Assembly (NCBI GenBank): GCA_963708855.1
Contig: CAVPUM010000002.1
Span: 30,619-94,618, forward strand
Length of the DNA stretch: 64,000 bases
Reading direction: 5' to 3'
DNA from: CAIWHR01 sp963708855
GTDB taxonomy: Bacteria; Pseudomonadota; Gammaproteobacteria; Burkholderiales; Casimicrobiaceae
In this document: positions 53,834 to 62,528 of the stretch, one piece after another
Numbering within the stretch: the stretch's first letter is position 1
How the letters are laid out: each line of letters begins with the position of its first letter
The notes under the pieces: model-generated
Database searches by the model: none
The model's input: only the letters and a program-made list of their open reading frames with translations
What the model was told of the DNA's origin: nothing
Program-made: the position numbers and the translations under genes

Positions 53834-55355
53834 CGCGAATCCGCCGCCCGCCGGCGAGGGTCGAGGCATCGATGCCCGTCCCACCGTGCCGCGCGGGGTC
53901 CTCCACGTCATCCACGGTCACGGAGGGGGCACCGAGCACCACGCGCGCGCCTTGATCGACGCGTCGCGCGCCGCGTGGCGCCATTATCTCGCCATCGCCA
54001 CCGAGGATTCCTGGCAGATCGAGGAACACGCCGACGCCGGCGCGGTGCGCACATACGACTTGCGACGGCGCCCTGCCGAGGGGTGGCCCGAATTCGTCGG
54101 TGGAATCTGCGCTACGTTCCGGATCGCGCTCGTCCACCTGCACAACATCTCGGGTTGCCGCGACGGCATCGTCGAGGCGCTCGGCGCCATCGGCGTTCCC
54201 TACGGATACACGGTGCACGACTTGAGCTTCGCGTGCCCGACGATCCTGTTCCTCGGCGCCGACGGCAATTACTGCCATCAGCAGACCGATCCGGCCGTTT
54301 GCGGCAGGTGCCTGTCCGGCCGGCCTGAGTTCGCGCACATCGACATCGAGGCGTGGCGTGCGCAGCACGGCGCGCTCGTGGCGCACGCGCGATTTCTGAT
54401 AGCGCCTTCGCGCTGGGCCGCTGACGCGCTCGCGCGCTACTACCCCGGGTACCCGGTTGCAGTGATCCCGCATGCGCCTGCGGGAGCCTGGGCGCTGCAG
54501 TCGGGGGACGCGGCGGCATCGGCGCCGTCGTTGCCGCAGACGCGGCCGTTCGACCTGCCGGACGACGCTCGCGTGACGATCGCGGTGCTGGGGGCCGTCG
54601 GGCCGGACAAAGGCGCGCGCCGGCTCGAGCGTCTCGTCGAACTCGTCCGCGCCACCTGCCTGCCGGCGCGTTTCGTCCTGATCGGCTACATGGACGTCGA
54701 GCATGGCCCGTGGCAAAGCGACGACGCGGTGCTGACCGTCCATGGCCGTTACGATCCGTCGGCGCTGCCTGACCTGCTCGCCCACTATCGCGCTCGACTC
54801 GTTGCGTTCCCGTCCGCGGGTCCGGAGACCTTCAGTTTCACGCTGTCCGAGGCGTGGGCGGCCGGACGTCCGGTCATCGTTCCGCCGTTCGGCGCGCTGG
54901 CCGAGCGCGTCGCCGGGACCGGCGCCGGCTGGGTGTGGACGGATGCCGAATGGCGCGACGAAGAGAAGATGCTCGCGCGCATGTTGGAATTGATCGCACC
55001 CGCGCACGCGGATGAGCTGGCACTGGCCGCCGGGCGCGGGCGCGCCGTCCGGCAGGTCTCACCCGCGGACATGGCGGCGCAGACGCTTCGCATCTATGAC
55101 GCCGCGGCAGCCCGCACCGCGGTGACGTCCTTCGCGCCGCTCGACGCCGCGCGCGTGCGCGGCGCCGCGGGCCATGGCGCGTGGGCCGCTCCCGTTGTCC
55201 AGCCGCCGCCGGCGCCCTCGGAGGTTGCTGCGACCGGCTTTCGCGCGCGGATCGCGGCGACGGTGCGCCGGCTCGGCGCGACGCCGCCCGGTCGCCTGCT
55301 GGTCCGGCTGACGCCGGTGCGCGTACGCAGCGCGTTGAAGGCACGCTTGCGCTGA
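53817..55355 (+). CDS. Family-4 glycosyltransferase
   Basis: A 512-residue GT-B glycosyltransferase. The N-terminal half has GVLHVIHGHGGGTEHHARALIDAS and PYGYTVHDLSFACPTILFLGADGNYCHQ; the C-terminal half has VTIAVLGAVGPDKGARRLERLVEL, VHGRYDPSALPDLLAHYRARLVAFPSAGPETFSFTLSEAWAAGRPVIVPPFGALAE with the E(x7)E motif. A basic tail (RVRSALKARLR) could contact the membrane. It overlaps the end of wzt, so they are co-translated. It likely adds a sugar to the exported glycan. Confidence 0.9.
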   Translation: MASSADANPPPAGEGRGIDARPTVPRGVLHVIHGHGGGTEHHARALIDASRAAWRHYLAIATEDSWQIEEHADAGAVRTYDLRRRPAEGWPEFVGGICATFRIALVHLHNISGCRDGIVEALGAIGVPYGYTVHDLSFACPTILFLGADGNYCHQQTDPAVCGRCLSGRPEFAHIDIEAWRAQHGALVAHARFLIAPSRWAADALARYYPGYPVAVIPHAPAGAWALQSGDAAASAPSLPQTRPFDLPDDARVTIAVLGAVGPDKGARRLERLVELVRATCLPARFVLIGYMDVEHGPWQSDDAVLTVHGRYDPSALPDLLAHYRARLVAFPSAGPETFSFTLSEAWAAGRPVIVPPFGALAERVAGTGAGWVWTDAEWRDEEKMLARMLELIAPAHADELALAAGRGRAVRQVSPADMAAQTLRIYDAAAARTAVTSFAPLDAARVRGAAGHGAWAAPVVQPPPAPSEVAATGFRARIAATVRRLGATPPGRLLVRLTPVRVRSALKARLR

Positions 55356-58300
55356 TGGCGGCGCCCGCGTGGAATCGCTGGATGGCGCTCGGCCGCGCGC
55401 ATGTGTCGAAGGGCCGGCCGGTGGATGCGATGCTCTGTTACCGGCATGCCGCGCGCGTCGACGGTGCGCCGGCAGAAGTGCACCATCGTCTCGGTGAAGC
55501 GCTCTGGCGTCTGGGACGCGCCCAGGAAGCGGCTGCCGCGTGGCGCGAAGCCATGCGTCGTGACGCTCAGGCGCAGGCACCGGCGCAGGCGCTGGCAGGC
55601 GCGCTGCTCGCGCTTGGCGATGCCGCAGGCGCACGAGCGGTGGCCGGCGGCGTCCTGACGCGGCATCCCGGCGATGCGCGCGCCGAGCTGGTGTACGGCG
55701 TTGCGGCGCTGCTCGACGCGGCCGAGGACCACCAGGCCGCCATCCTGCGCGCGAAAGCGGCGCTGGCACGCGACCCGAGCCTCCTCGCGGTCCCTACGCT
55801 CGCAGCGGGCCTTGCGGTCGCGCTCGACCGGCTGCCCGGGATGCCCGGGAAGCCGGCGCTGCTCGAAGTTGTGTCCCGCGTCGCTCTGACCTCGTCCGCG
55901 GCAGCGACGATGCCGGCGCTCCTGCTGTCGCTGCTGTGCGAGCGCGAGTTCGCCGAGGGGGATGACGCGCGTGCCGCCCTGTTCGCGCTCGCGCGTGTGC
56001 GCGAGTTCGAGCCCGGCGAGCACGAAGCGCTGCGCCGCATCGCCAGCGCCGCGTTGCGCGGTGCCCCGCAAGAAGCACCGGCGCTCGCGCAGCGCTATGC
56101 GTCCCTCTGCGCGCGATCGTTCGCGGCGCCATTGCCGCTCGTCTGGCCACGTCGTACCGCCGGGCGCAGGCTCCGCGTCCTCGTCCTGGTCGGCGTCGTG
56201 CCTGACCCGGAAGTCCGGGCACTTCGGGCGGCGTTGACCGGTCTCTCCCCCGAGCGCTTCGACGTCGCGGCCGCGCTCATCGGAGGCCAGTCCGAGCCGG
56301 GGACGACCGCCGGCATCGAAAAGGCATGGCCGTCGCGCGTCATTCTGCTGCCGGCGATTCCCGACGCGAACGACGCGCAGCGACTCGCAGCGCTCGATTG
56401 CGATGCGCTGGTCGACCTTGCCGGCTTGCGCGCCGGAGCCGGCGTGCTGCTGGCCCTGCGCCCGGCGCGGACGGTACTTACCGTCGCGGATTTCCCGGCG
56501 CGCAACGTGCCGCCGCTGATCGATCACGGCGCTACGCCGGCGCGAGAGCTCGCACGCTTGCTGGAGGAGCGATGGCGTGCGCTGCCTCCGGACGACGATG
56601 TCCCGGATGCGTCGGCCATGGCGGCGCGATGGACGGAGGCCGTGCGCACGCAGCAGCGGGGCGACCTCGCGGCCGCGCGCGAGTGCCACACCCGCGTGCT
56701 CGCCTGGCAGCCCGATTACGCGCCGGCGCATTATCTGCTTGGAATCGTCGAGCGCGATTGTGGCGACCTCGTGCGCGCTCGCTCGCATCTGGCCGCGGCG
56801 ATCGCCGCGGCGCCGGGGTTTGCCGACGCCAGGATAGCGGCGGCAAAGGCGGCGCAGGCCGCAGACGACTTGCCGGGCGCGATCGCCGTTTGCATGGACG
56901 GGCTGGCGGCGACGACGCAACCGCTCGCGCTTCATCGCGCGCTCGGGCTCGCGCGTCTCGCCGCGCGCGACGGGCGGGGTGCGGCCGGCGCTTTCGCCGC
57001 GGCGCTCGCCATCGACCCCTTCGACGGCGAAACGCACTACAACCACGGCGTCGCCCTGCAGATGCAGCGCCGGAGCGCCGACGCGGCGGCGGCCTACCAG
57101 CGCGCGCTGGAATTCCGGCCGGACCTCGCCGCCGCCGAGTTCAATCTCGGCGTGCTGTTCCAGCAGCGGGGTGCCACGGCGCCGGCCATCGCCGCCTATG
57201 AGAGCGTCCTCGCGCGCGAGCCCGCGAACGCGGCTGCGTACAAGAACCTGGGCGAGGTTCTCCAGGCGGGCGGGCGGGCCGCATCCTGGTTCGCGAACTT
57301 CGACCGTTTCGAGGTCGGTTGCCCCGATGCGCTGGCACTCGCCGTGCAGGCACTGGAGGTTCTCCAGCATCGCGGCGACTTCGCCCGACTCGACCGGTAT
57401 CTCGACGGTCTGCGCGCCGGAAGATTTCGCGCGGAAACCGGGACGGAGCTGTGCGACAACCTCGAGCAGCTGCTCTACCTGCTGCTTTTTTTCGACATCG
57501 AGCCGGCGGTCGTCTTCCGGTATGCGCAGATGTACGACGCCGCGGCGCGGCGCGTCTACGGCGCGCCGTTCCCAGGACCGGTCGCGCGCCGGCCGGGCCG
57601 CGTGCGCTTGGGCTATCTGTCCGCCGACCTGCGCAATCACGTGATGGGCAAGATGATGTGGCAGGCGGTGCAGCACCACGACCGCTCCCAATTCTCCCTT
57701 CATTTCTACGCGTTGTCGGGCGAGCGCGACGAGTGGACCGGACGCTTCGAGGGAATCGCCGACCGCTTCGACGTCCTGGCCGATCTGGACGAGCGCGAAG
57801 CGGCGGCACGGATCGCTGCGGACGATCTCGATCTGCTGGTCGACCTGTCGACGCACACCCGGGGCGCGAAACCGGGGATCCTCGCGCTGAAGCCGGCGCG
57901 GGTTCTCCTCACGCATGTCGCGAGCGCCGGCACCGTCGGACTCTCGACCGTCGATTTCAAGCTGACGGACCGCTATGCGGACGTCCCGGAAAACCAGGCG
58001 TTCCAGAGCGAAACGCTGCTGCCGATGGACGGATGCGTCTATCCGTATCGGCACGTCGCCGCGGCGAAGGCGCATCCGTTCCACCGGAGGTCGCTCGGCA
58101 TCGCCGCCGATGCGATCCTGATCGGCGCGTTCGTCACGCCGCTCAAGCTGTCGCGCCGCTGCCTCGGGCTCTGGCGCGAGATCCTGGAGCGCATGCCGCA
58201 CGCGCGACTCGCATTCTCGCCGGCGAATGCCGGATTCCGCGATTCCTATGCCCGGCTCGCGACGGCCGCCGGCATCGCGCCCGACCGGCTCTTCTTTCTG

Positions 58301-58723
58301 CCGCAGGGTCGCGACGACGCGGAGCAGCAGGCACGTTACGAGCTGATCGACTTCGCGCTCGACCCGATGCCCTTCGGCGGCGTCAACGGCACGCTGGAGG
58401 CGCTCGACATGGGCGTGCCAGTCGTCACGCTCGTCGGCACGCGCCACGGAGAACGGTCGTCGTATTCCATTCTCGCGAACCTCGGGGTGACGGCAACGGT
58501 CGCGCGAACGGAACGCGAGTATGTCGAGATCGCGACGCGGCTCGCGGCGGACGCCGTGTTCATGCGCGACGTACGCGGCGCCATCCTTGCCGGTCTGGCG
58601 CGTTCACCGCTCACGGATCAGGTCGCGCACGCGCGTGCCCTCGAACGCGCCTATCTGTCGGCGCTCGCGGCCAGGGCCCCGGAGGCGCTCCGGAACGCCG
58701 GCACTGGCGAGACGAGCCGCTAG
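55355..58723 (+). CDS. TPR protein with an O-GlcNAc-transferase (SPINDLY)-like domain, two tandem modules
   Basis: A 1,122-residue protein whose start overlaps the glycosyltransferase stop. Residues about 1-130 are TPR-like (GRPVDAMLCYRHAARVDGAPAEVHHRLGEALWRLGRAQEA). Residues about 240-400 look like a degenerate copy of the OGT fold (VLVLVGVVPDPEVRALRAALTGLSPERFDVAAALIGG, CDALVDLAGLRAGAGVLLALRPARTVLTV). A second TPR block (about 420-640; THYNHGVALQMQRRSADAAAAYQRALEFRPDLAAAEFNLG) precedes the intact OGT-type domain (RLGYLSADLRNHVMGKMMW, DLLVDLSTHTRGAKPGILALKPARVLLTHVASAGT, LDPMPFGGVNGTLEALDMGVPVVTL). The function would be protein or glycan glycosylation; the target is unknown. Confidence 0.82.
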   Translation: MAAPAWNRWMALGRAHVSKGRPVDAMLCYRHAARVDGAPAEVHHRLGEALWRLGRAQEAAAAWREAMRRDAQAQAPAQALAGALLALGDAAGARAVAGGVLTRHPGDARAELVYGVAALLDAAEDHQAAILRAKAALARDPSLLAVPTLAAGLAVALDRLPGMPGKPALLEVVSRVALTSSAAATMPALLLSLLCEREFAEGDDARAALFALARVREFEPGEHEALRRIASAALRGAPQEAPALAQRYASLCARSFAAPLPLVWPRRTAGRRLRVLVLVGVVPDPEVRALRAALTGLSPERFDVAAALIGGQSEPGTTAGIEKAWPSRVILLPAIPDANDAQRLAALDCDALVDLAGLRAGAGVLLALRPARTVLTVADFPARNVPPLIDHGATPARELARLLEERWRALPPDDDVPDASAMAARWTEAVRTQQRGDLAAARECHTRVLAWQPDYAPAHYLLGIVERDCGDLVRARSHLAAAIAAAPGFADARIAAAKAAQAADDLPGAIAVCMDGLAATTQPLALHRALGLARLAARDGRGAAGAFAAALAIDPFDGETHYNHGVALQMQRRSADAAAAYQRALEFRPDLAAAEFNLGVLFQQRGATAPAIAAYESVLAREPANAAAYKNLGEVLQAGGRAASWFANFDRFEVGCPDALALAVQALEVLQHRGDFARLDRYLDGLRAGRFRAETGTELCDNLEQLLYLLLFFDIEPAVVFRYAQMYDAAARRVYGAPFPGPVARRPGRVRLGYLSADLRNHVMGKMMWQAVQHHDRSQFSLHFYALSGERDEWTGRFEGIADRFDVLADLDEREAAARIAADDLDLLVDLSTHTRGAKPGILALKPARVLLTHVASAGTVGLSTVDFKLTDRYADVPENQAFQSETLLPMDGCVYPYRHVAAAKAHPFHRRSLGIAADAILIGAFVTPLKLSRRCLGLWREILERMPHARLAFSPANAGFRDSYARLATAAGIAPDRLFFLPQGRDDAEQQARYELIDFALDPMPFGGVNGTLEALDMGVPVVTLVGTRHGERSSYSILANLGVTATVARTEREYVEIATRLAADAVFMRDVRGAILAGLARSPLTDQVAHARALERAYLSALAARAPEALRNAGTGETSR

Positions 58724-61023
58724 CCGGGCCTCCCGGGCGGCACGAGATCGGCCAGTGCGGCCGCGACGTCGCGCACGACGGCGTCCCAGGCGCCTGGTCG
58801 CCGGTTGCCGGAAGAGCCGCATCGTCGGATACCAGGGGCTGTCGGTGCGCGCAAGCTGCCAGCGCCAGTCCGGCGCGAACGGCAGCAGTAACCAGGTCGG
58901 CTTCGCCAGCGCGCCGGCGAGATGGGCGATGCTGGTATCAACGCGTGACGATCAGATCGAGTTCGGCGACGAGCGCGGCGGTGCCGGCGAAGCTCGCTGC
59001 GCAGCGGAAGCCGAACGAGGGCACTGGCGCGTGCCTCCGAGGCGGTGGCCGCGTCGTCCTGCGTCGGCTGCAGCGAGAACCAGACGGTGCCGGGTGCGTC
59101 GAGCAGCGGCGCCAATGCGGCGAGCGCGATGGAACGGCGGCGATCGTTCGCGTGCGCCCGGTTCCCGGCCCACGCGAGGCCCACCTTCAATCGGCCGCGG
59201 TACGGTTCGAGCGCCGCTGCGACCTGTGCCCGGCGCGCAGGCGCGGCCGTGATGTAGGGGACGGACGACGGGATGTCGTGCGGGGCCGATGCCGAGCGCG
59301 CCCGGAATCGACAGCAGGGGGATGTGCGCGTCGTGCGGGGGCACCGGTTCGTCGGGCCCGAACACCATGGCAACGCCCGGCACGGTCGCCAGCAGCGGCA
59401 CGAGCGGCGATGCAGCGACGACGACGACGCGCACACCGCGTTGCGCCAATGGCGTCGCGAAGCGGACTGAATTGCAGCGCGTCCCCGAGCCCCTGCTCCG
59501 CAGTGGACGAGCAGTGTGAGTCCCGGCCGGGCGATGCCGTCCCAGCGCGGACTCGCGTAGGCGCGCGCGTGCTTGCCGAGCTCGGCGATGCGACAGCCGC
59601 CATTCGTACTCGCGCCAGCCCTCGGCGAACTCTCCGTGCGCGAGCAAGCGCAAGCGGACAGATTCCAGTGCGCCTGCGCGAAGTCGGGCACAACGGCGAG
59701 TGCCTCGCGATAGGCGGCGATGGCCTCGGGCAGGCGATTCGATGCCTGCAGCGCGAGACCGAGATTGTTCGAGGCGACGGCGTGGTCGGGCTTCAGCGCG
59801 AGCGCACGGCGATAGGCGGCGACCGCTTCGTCGATGCGGTCGGCAGCGGCGAGAGCGAGGCCGAGGTTGTTCTGGAATTCCGGTTCCCCGGGAACCGCCG
59901 CCGCGGCGCGTTCGAGCAGCGGCATCGCCTCGTCGATGCGGTGGCGCTGGTAGAGGATCACGCCGAGATAGTGGAGCGCGAGCGGGTGCTCGGGCCTCAT
60001 CGCGAGCGCGCCGCGATACCCGCCCTCGGCGCGGTCGAGTTCGCCGCGCTGATGCGCCGCGAGCGCAACGCGAACCAGTGCGTCGGCATCGGGAGGGCGA
60101 GCCGACACTACCGCTGCCGTCGGCGCATTGCCCTTGCCCAGCGCGCCATGGCACAGCTTGTAGCGCTTGCCGCTGCCGCAGGGACAGGTATCGTTGCGGC
60201 CGACCGCGGGAGGCGACTGCGCCTGGCGCCGACCGGCGGCCAGCAGCGTTGCGGCCTCCGGGTGCGCGGGTGTCGCGGCGAGAATGCGCGTGGCGATCGC
60301 GATCACGGCGTTCCACTGTCCGAGCGCGCTGCAGTTGCGCATGAGCTGCAGCAGCTGCGGCGAGCGCGCGATCGCGTCGGTGAACACCGGTGCGAGCCCG
60401 GCGATCTCGTCGGGTGCGACCGTGCGGCAGAAATTGAAAAGCCCGTGGAAGCCGAATGGCTTGCCGATCGGATAGGAGGCCTCGAACGAAAACCGGTCAG
60501 CCAGGTCCTCGTCGGCAAAGCGGATGCCGTGCTCGCGTTCGAGCAGCGGACGGAAGGTACGGCAGATGGTCGTGTCTTCGGCGTCGGTCAGGACGATCCG
60601 GGAATCCTGCAGCGCCTGGAGCAGCCGGCGCGAGCGCAGCGAGAACCCGCCGTTGCCCACGCGCATTCCGTCGTCGTGCCAGAACCACTTTGCGCCGATG
60701 TAGTCGCAGGCGAGGAACGCGGGATCCCACGCCGCCGGGTTGATCACGTAGCCGTCCCACTGAATGAGCAGGACGTGAGCCGTCCCGACGTGGGGGAGCA
60801 GCGATTTCAGCACGAACTCGGAGTAGGCCGCGCGGGAATCGATGGCGATGCCCGATACGACGTCGGTGCCCTCGGGGGCCGCGGCGCCGGCTGGCAGCGC
60901 ATCGGTCAGCAGCAACGCGCGCGCGAAGCGCACGCCCTCGCGCGATCGCGCCAGCGCTCTCAGTGCCAACGCATGATTGCCGGTGTCGATGCAGCACAGC
61001 GTGACGTCGGGCAGCTCGAGCAT
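58720..61023 (-). CDS. DUF5672 - SEC-C - TPR protein with a GT9-like C-terminus, many frameshifts
   Basis: About 767 residues. An N-terminal DUF5672 domain (MLELPDVTLCCIDTGNHALALRAL, HVLLIQWDGYVINPAAWDPAFLACDYIGAKW, FSLRSRRLLQAL) is followed by a SEC-C zinc motif (NDTCPCGSGKRYKLCHG) and TPR repeats (about residues 300-450). The C-terminal part is reached in other frames: GEFAEGWREYEWRL, PRWDGIARPGLTLLVHCG, EQGLGDALQFS, VRVVVVAASPLVPLLATVPG and GRLKVGLAWAGNRAHANDRRRSIALAALAPLLD. That is a common TPR-glycosyltransferase tail. At least six frame changes lie between about 59660 and 58780. The gene converges on the OGT-like gene with three bases shared at the ends. Confidence 0.7.
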   Translation of the reverse strand: MLELPDVTLCCIDTGNHALALRALARSREGVRFARALLLTDALPAGAAAPEGTDVVSGIAIDSRAAYSEFVLKSLLPHVGTAHVLLIQWDGYVINPAAWDPAFLACDYIGAKWFWHDDGMRVGNGGFSLRSRRLLQALQDSRIVLTDAEDTTICRTFRPLLEREHGIRFADEDLADRFSFEASYPIGKPFGFHGLFNFCRTVAPDEIAGLAPVFTDAIARSPQLLQLMRNCSALGQWNAVIAIATRILAATPAHPEAATLLAAGRRQAQSPPAVGRNDTCPCGSGKRYKLCHGALGKGNAPTAAVVSARPPDADALVRVALAAHQRGELDRAEGGYRGALAMRPEHPLALHYLGVILYQRHRIDEAMPLLERAAAAVPGEPEFQNNLGLALAAADRIDEAVAAYRRALALKPDHAVASNNLGLALQASNRLPEAIAAYREALAVVPDFAQAHWNLSACACSRTESSPRAGASTNGGCRIAELGKHARAYASPRWDGIARPGLTLLVHCGAGARGRAAIQSASRRHWRNAVCASSSSLHRRSCRCWRPCRALPWCSGPTNRCPRTTRTSPCCRFRARSASAPHDIPSSVPYITAAPARRAQVAAALEPYRGRLKVGLAWAGNRAHANDRRRSIALAALAPLLDAPGTVWFSLQPTQDDAATASEARASALVRLPLRSELRRHRRARRRTRSDRHALIPASPISPARWRSRPGYCCRSRRTGAGSLRAPTAPGIRRCGSSGNRRPGAWDAVVRDVAAALADLVPPGRPG

Positions 61024-61046
61024 GGCGATCGGGTGACGGTGGCCGT

Positions 61047-62528
61047 TCAGGTGGCGCTCGCGCCGGCGGGCGCGTGAGTGGCGGTCCAACGGCGCGCGAA
61101 GGCGCGAAATGCCAGCGCTGCGAAGGCGACCAGTAGTGGCGCGAAGTGCAGCGTGACGCGATTGAGGGTCATCTGCTCGGCGAGCAGAGCCCGAGCGCTG
61201 GGCAAAGCGAAGACGGCGAACAGCAGGATCGCGCCGGACGCGACGACCATGGTCAATGGAGCGAGCGAGCGGGACGCGAGCTCGCGCCAGCTCAACAGGA
61301 TCGCGGCCAACGCGCCGTACCACAGGAGGTTCCAGGAGCCGAGCAGGAGGTAGCTGTCGGCCAGCGCGGACCATGCCGGGTCGAAATCGAGGTGCAGCCG
61401 GTATCCGAGGAAGGTCGGGCTCGTCTGCGCGAACACCGCGAGCAGGAAGAGGATCGCGGCCAGTCCCGCTGTCGCGACCTTCAGGCCGCGCGCGGGCAGG
61501 AGCACGACGATCGCGCCGGGAATGAGCGTCGCCACCCAGGCGAAGCCGGCGTTCGCGGTCTGCGTGCATGCCAACGCCAGCACGGCCACGAGCGCCGCGT
61601 CGCGCGGATCGCGCGTCGCGATCCAGCGCAGCGACGCGAGCACGGCACACGTGTAGAACGCCGCCAGCGGCAGGTCGGCGTATCCGGCCAGTGCGACGTG
61701 GACATTCGCCAGCGGCAGCGAGGCCACGAAAAAGGCGACGGTGAGCGCGGCTAGCGGCGGCAGCTCGTGCGCGCGCATCGCCCCGTAGACGGCCGACGCC
61801 AGCGCCACGGCGAGCTGCCACCACGGCCAGTTCATCAGCGTGTCGTCCCAGCGGCCCAGTGCGATGCAGGACCACACCTGCAGCAGCGGTACCGTCGGCG
61901 GGTTACCGGGTGCCGCGTCGAAATACGCTGCGCCGTCGGCCGCGAACCAGGCGTCGGCGCCCGCGAACGGGACGATGCGGCCGAGCTCGAACCAGACGCG
62001 CGCCTTGGTCGCCCATTGGGTCCAGGCGTCCCAAGGGTAGAGCGGTTGCCATGCAACCACCGCTCCGAGCAACAGGAAATGAAGTCCGGTCCAGGCGAGC
62101 AGCGCCCGCCACGCGAGGAGGGCGGCGCCGTCCAGTTCCGGCGGAGAAACGACGGCGCCCCCGGCGGCGCGGATGGCCCCAGGCAATTCGGCGCCGGCGC
62201 GGTGCCACGCGAGGTAACCGGCGATCGCAGTTGCCGCCAGCAAAGGCGCCGCGATCGACAGCGCGCTGAACCCGACGCCGGCACTCGACAACAGGCGCAT
62301 CCACAGTGTCAGGAGGAATGCGCCAACCAGATAGCCGGCGCCCGCGATCCATGCGATCTCGCCGGGCGCCGAGAACGGGCGCTTGCCGCGCAGCAAGACG
62401 AGTGCGCTCATGCCCGCCAGCCAAGGCAGCAGCAATCCCGCCAGCAGTGTCACGCCTGGCACGTCGCGGGCCGCCGAAGGGCGCGTGCGCCGCGGGGGGC
62501 AGCGAACAAAGTGAGCGTGGGGCGTCAT
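61047..62528 (-). CDS. Polytopic membrane protein, GT39-like
   Basis: A 493-residue protein with ten or more hydrophobic helices. Motifs include LLSSAGVGFSALSIAAPLLAATAIAGYLAWH, GLHFLLLGAVVAWQPLYPWDAWTQWATKARVWFELGRIVPF, GNPPTVPLLQVWSCIALGRWDDTLMNWPWW and LGSWNLLWYGALAAILLSW. The PWDAWTQWATKARVW loop resembles the conserved acidic loop of GT39/Wzy-type lipid-linked sugar transferases. It overlaps the upstream gene by one base (TGATG). It could transfer a lipid-linked sugar to the glycan or to protein. The family placement is tentative. Confidence 0.68.
   Translation of the reverse strand: MTPHAHFVRCPPRRTRPSAARDVPGVTLLAGLLLPWLAGMSALVLLRGKRPFSAPGEIAWIAGAGYLVGAFLLTLWMRLLSSAGVGFSALSIAAPLLAATAIAGYLAWHRAGAELPGAIRAAGGAVVSPPELDGAALLAWRALLAWTGLHFLLLGAVVAWQPLYPWDAWTQWATKARVWFELGRIVPFAGADAWFAADGAAYFDAAPGNPPTVPLLQVWSCIALGRWDDTLMNWPWWQLAVALASAVYGAMRAHELPPLAALTVAFFVASLPLANVHVALAGYADLPLAAFYTCAVLASLRWIATRDPRDAALVAVLALACTQTANAGFAWVATLIPGAIVVLLPARGLKVATAGLAAILFLLAVFAQTSPTFLGYRLHLDFDPAWSALADSYLLLGSWNLLWYGALAAILLSWRELASRSLAPLTMVVASGAILLFAVFALPSARALLAEQMTLNRVTLHFAPLLVAFAALAFRAFARRWTATHAPAGASAT

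Noticed and set aside
55094..58447. A 1,117-residue minus-strand open frame opposite the OGT-like gene
   Set aside because: The sense gene has clear TPR and OGT motifs; the antisense frame has none and a composition typical of shadow frames.
61024..61875. Upstream extension of the DUF5672 gene frame to 61875
   Set aside because: This part is a shadow of the GT39-like gene in another frame; the DUF5672 gene begins naturally at MLELPDVTLCC.
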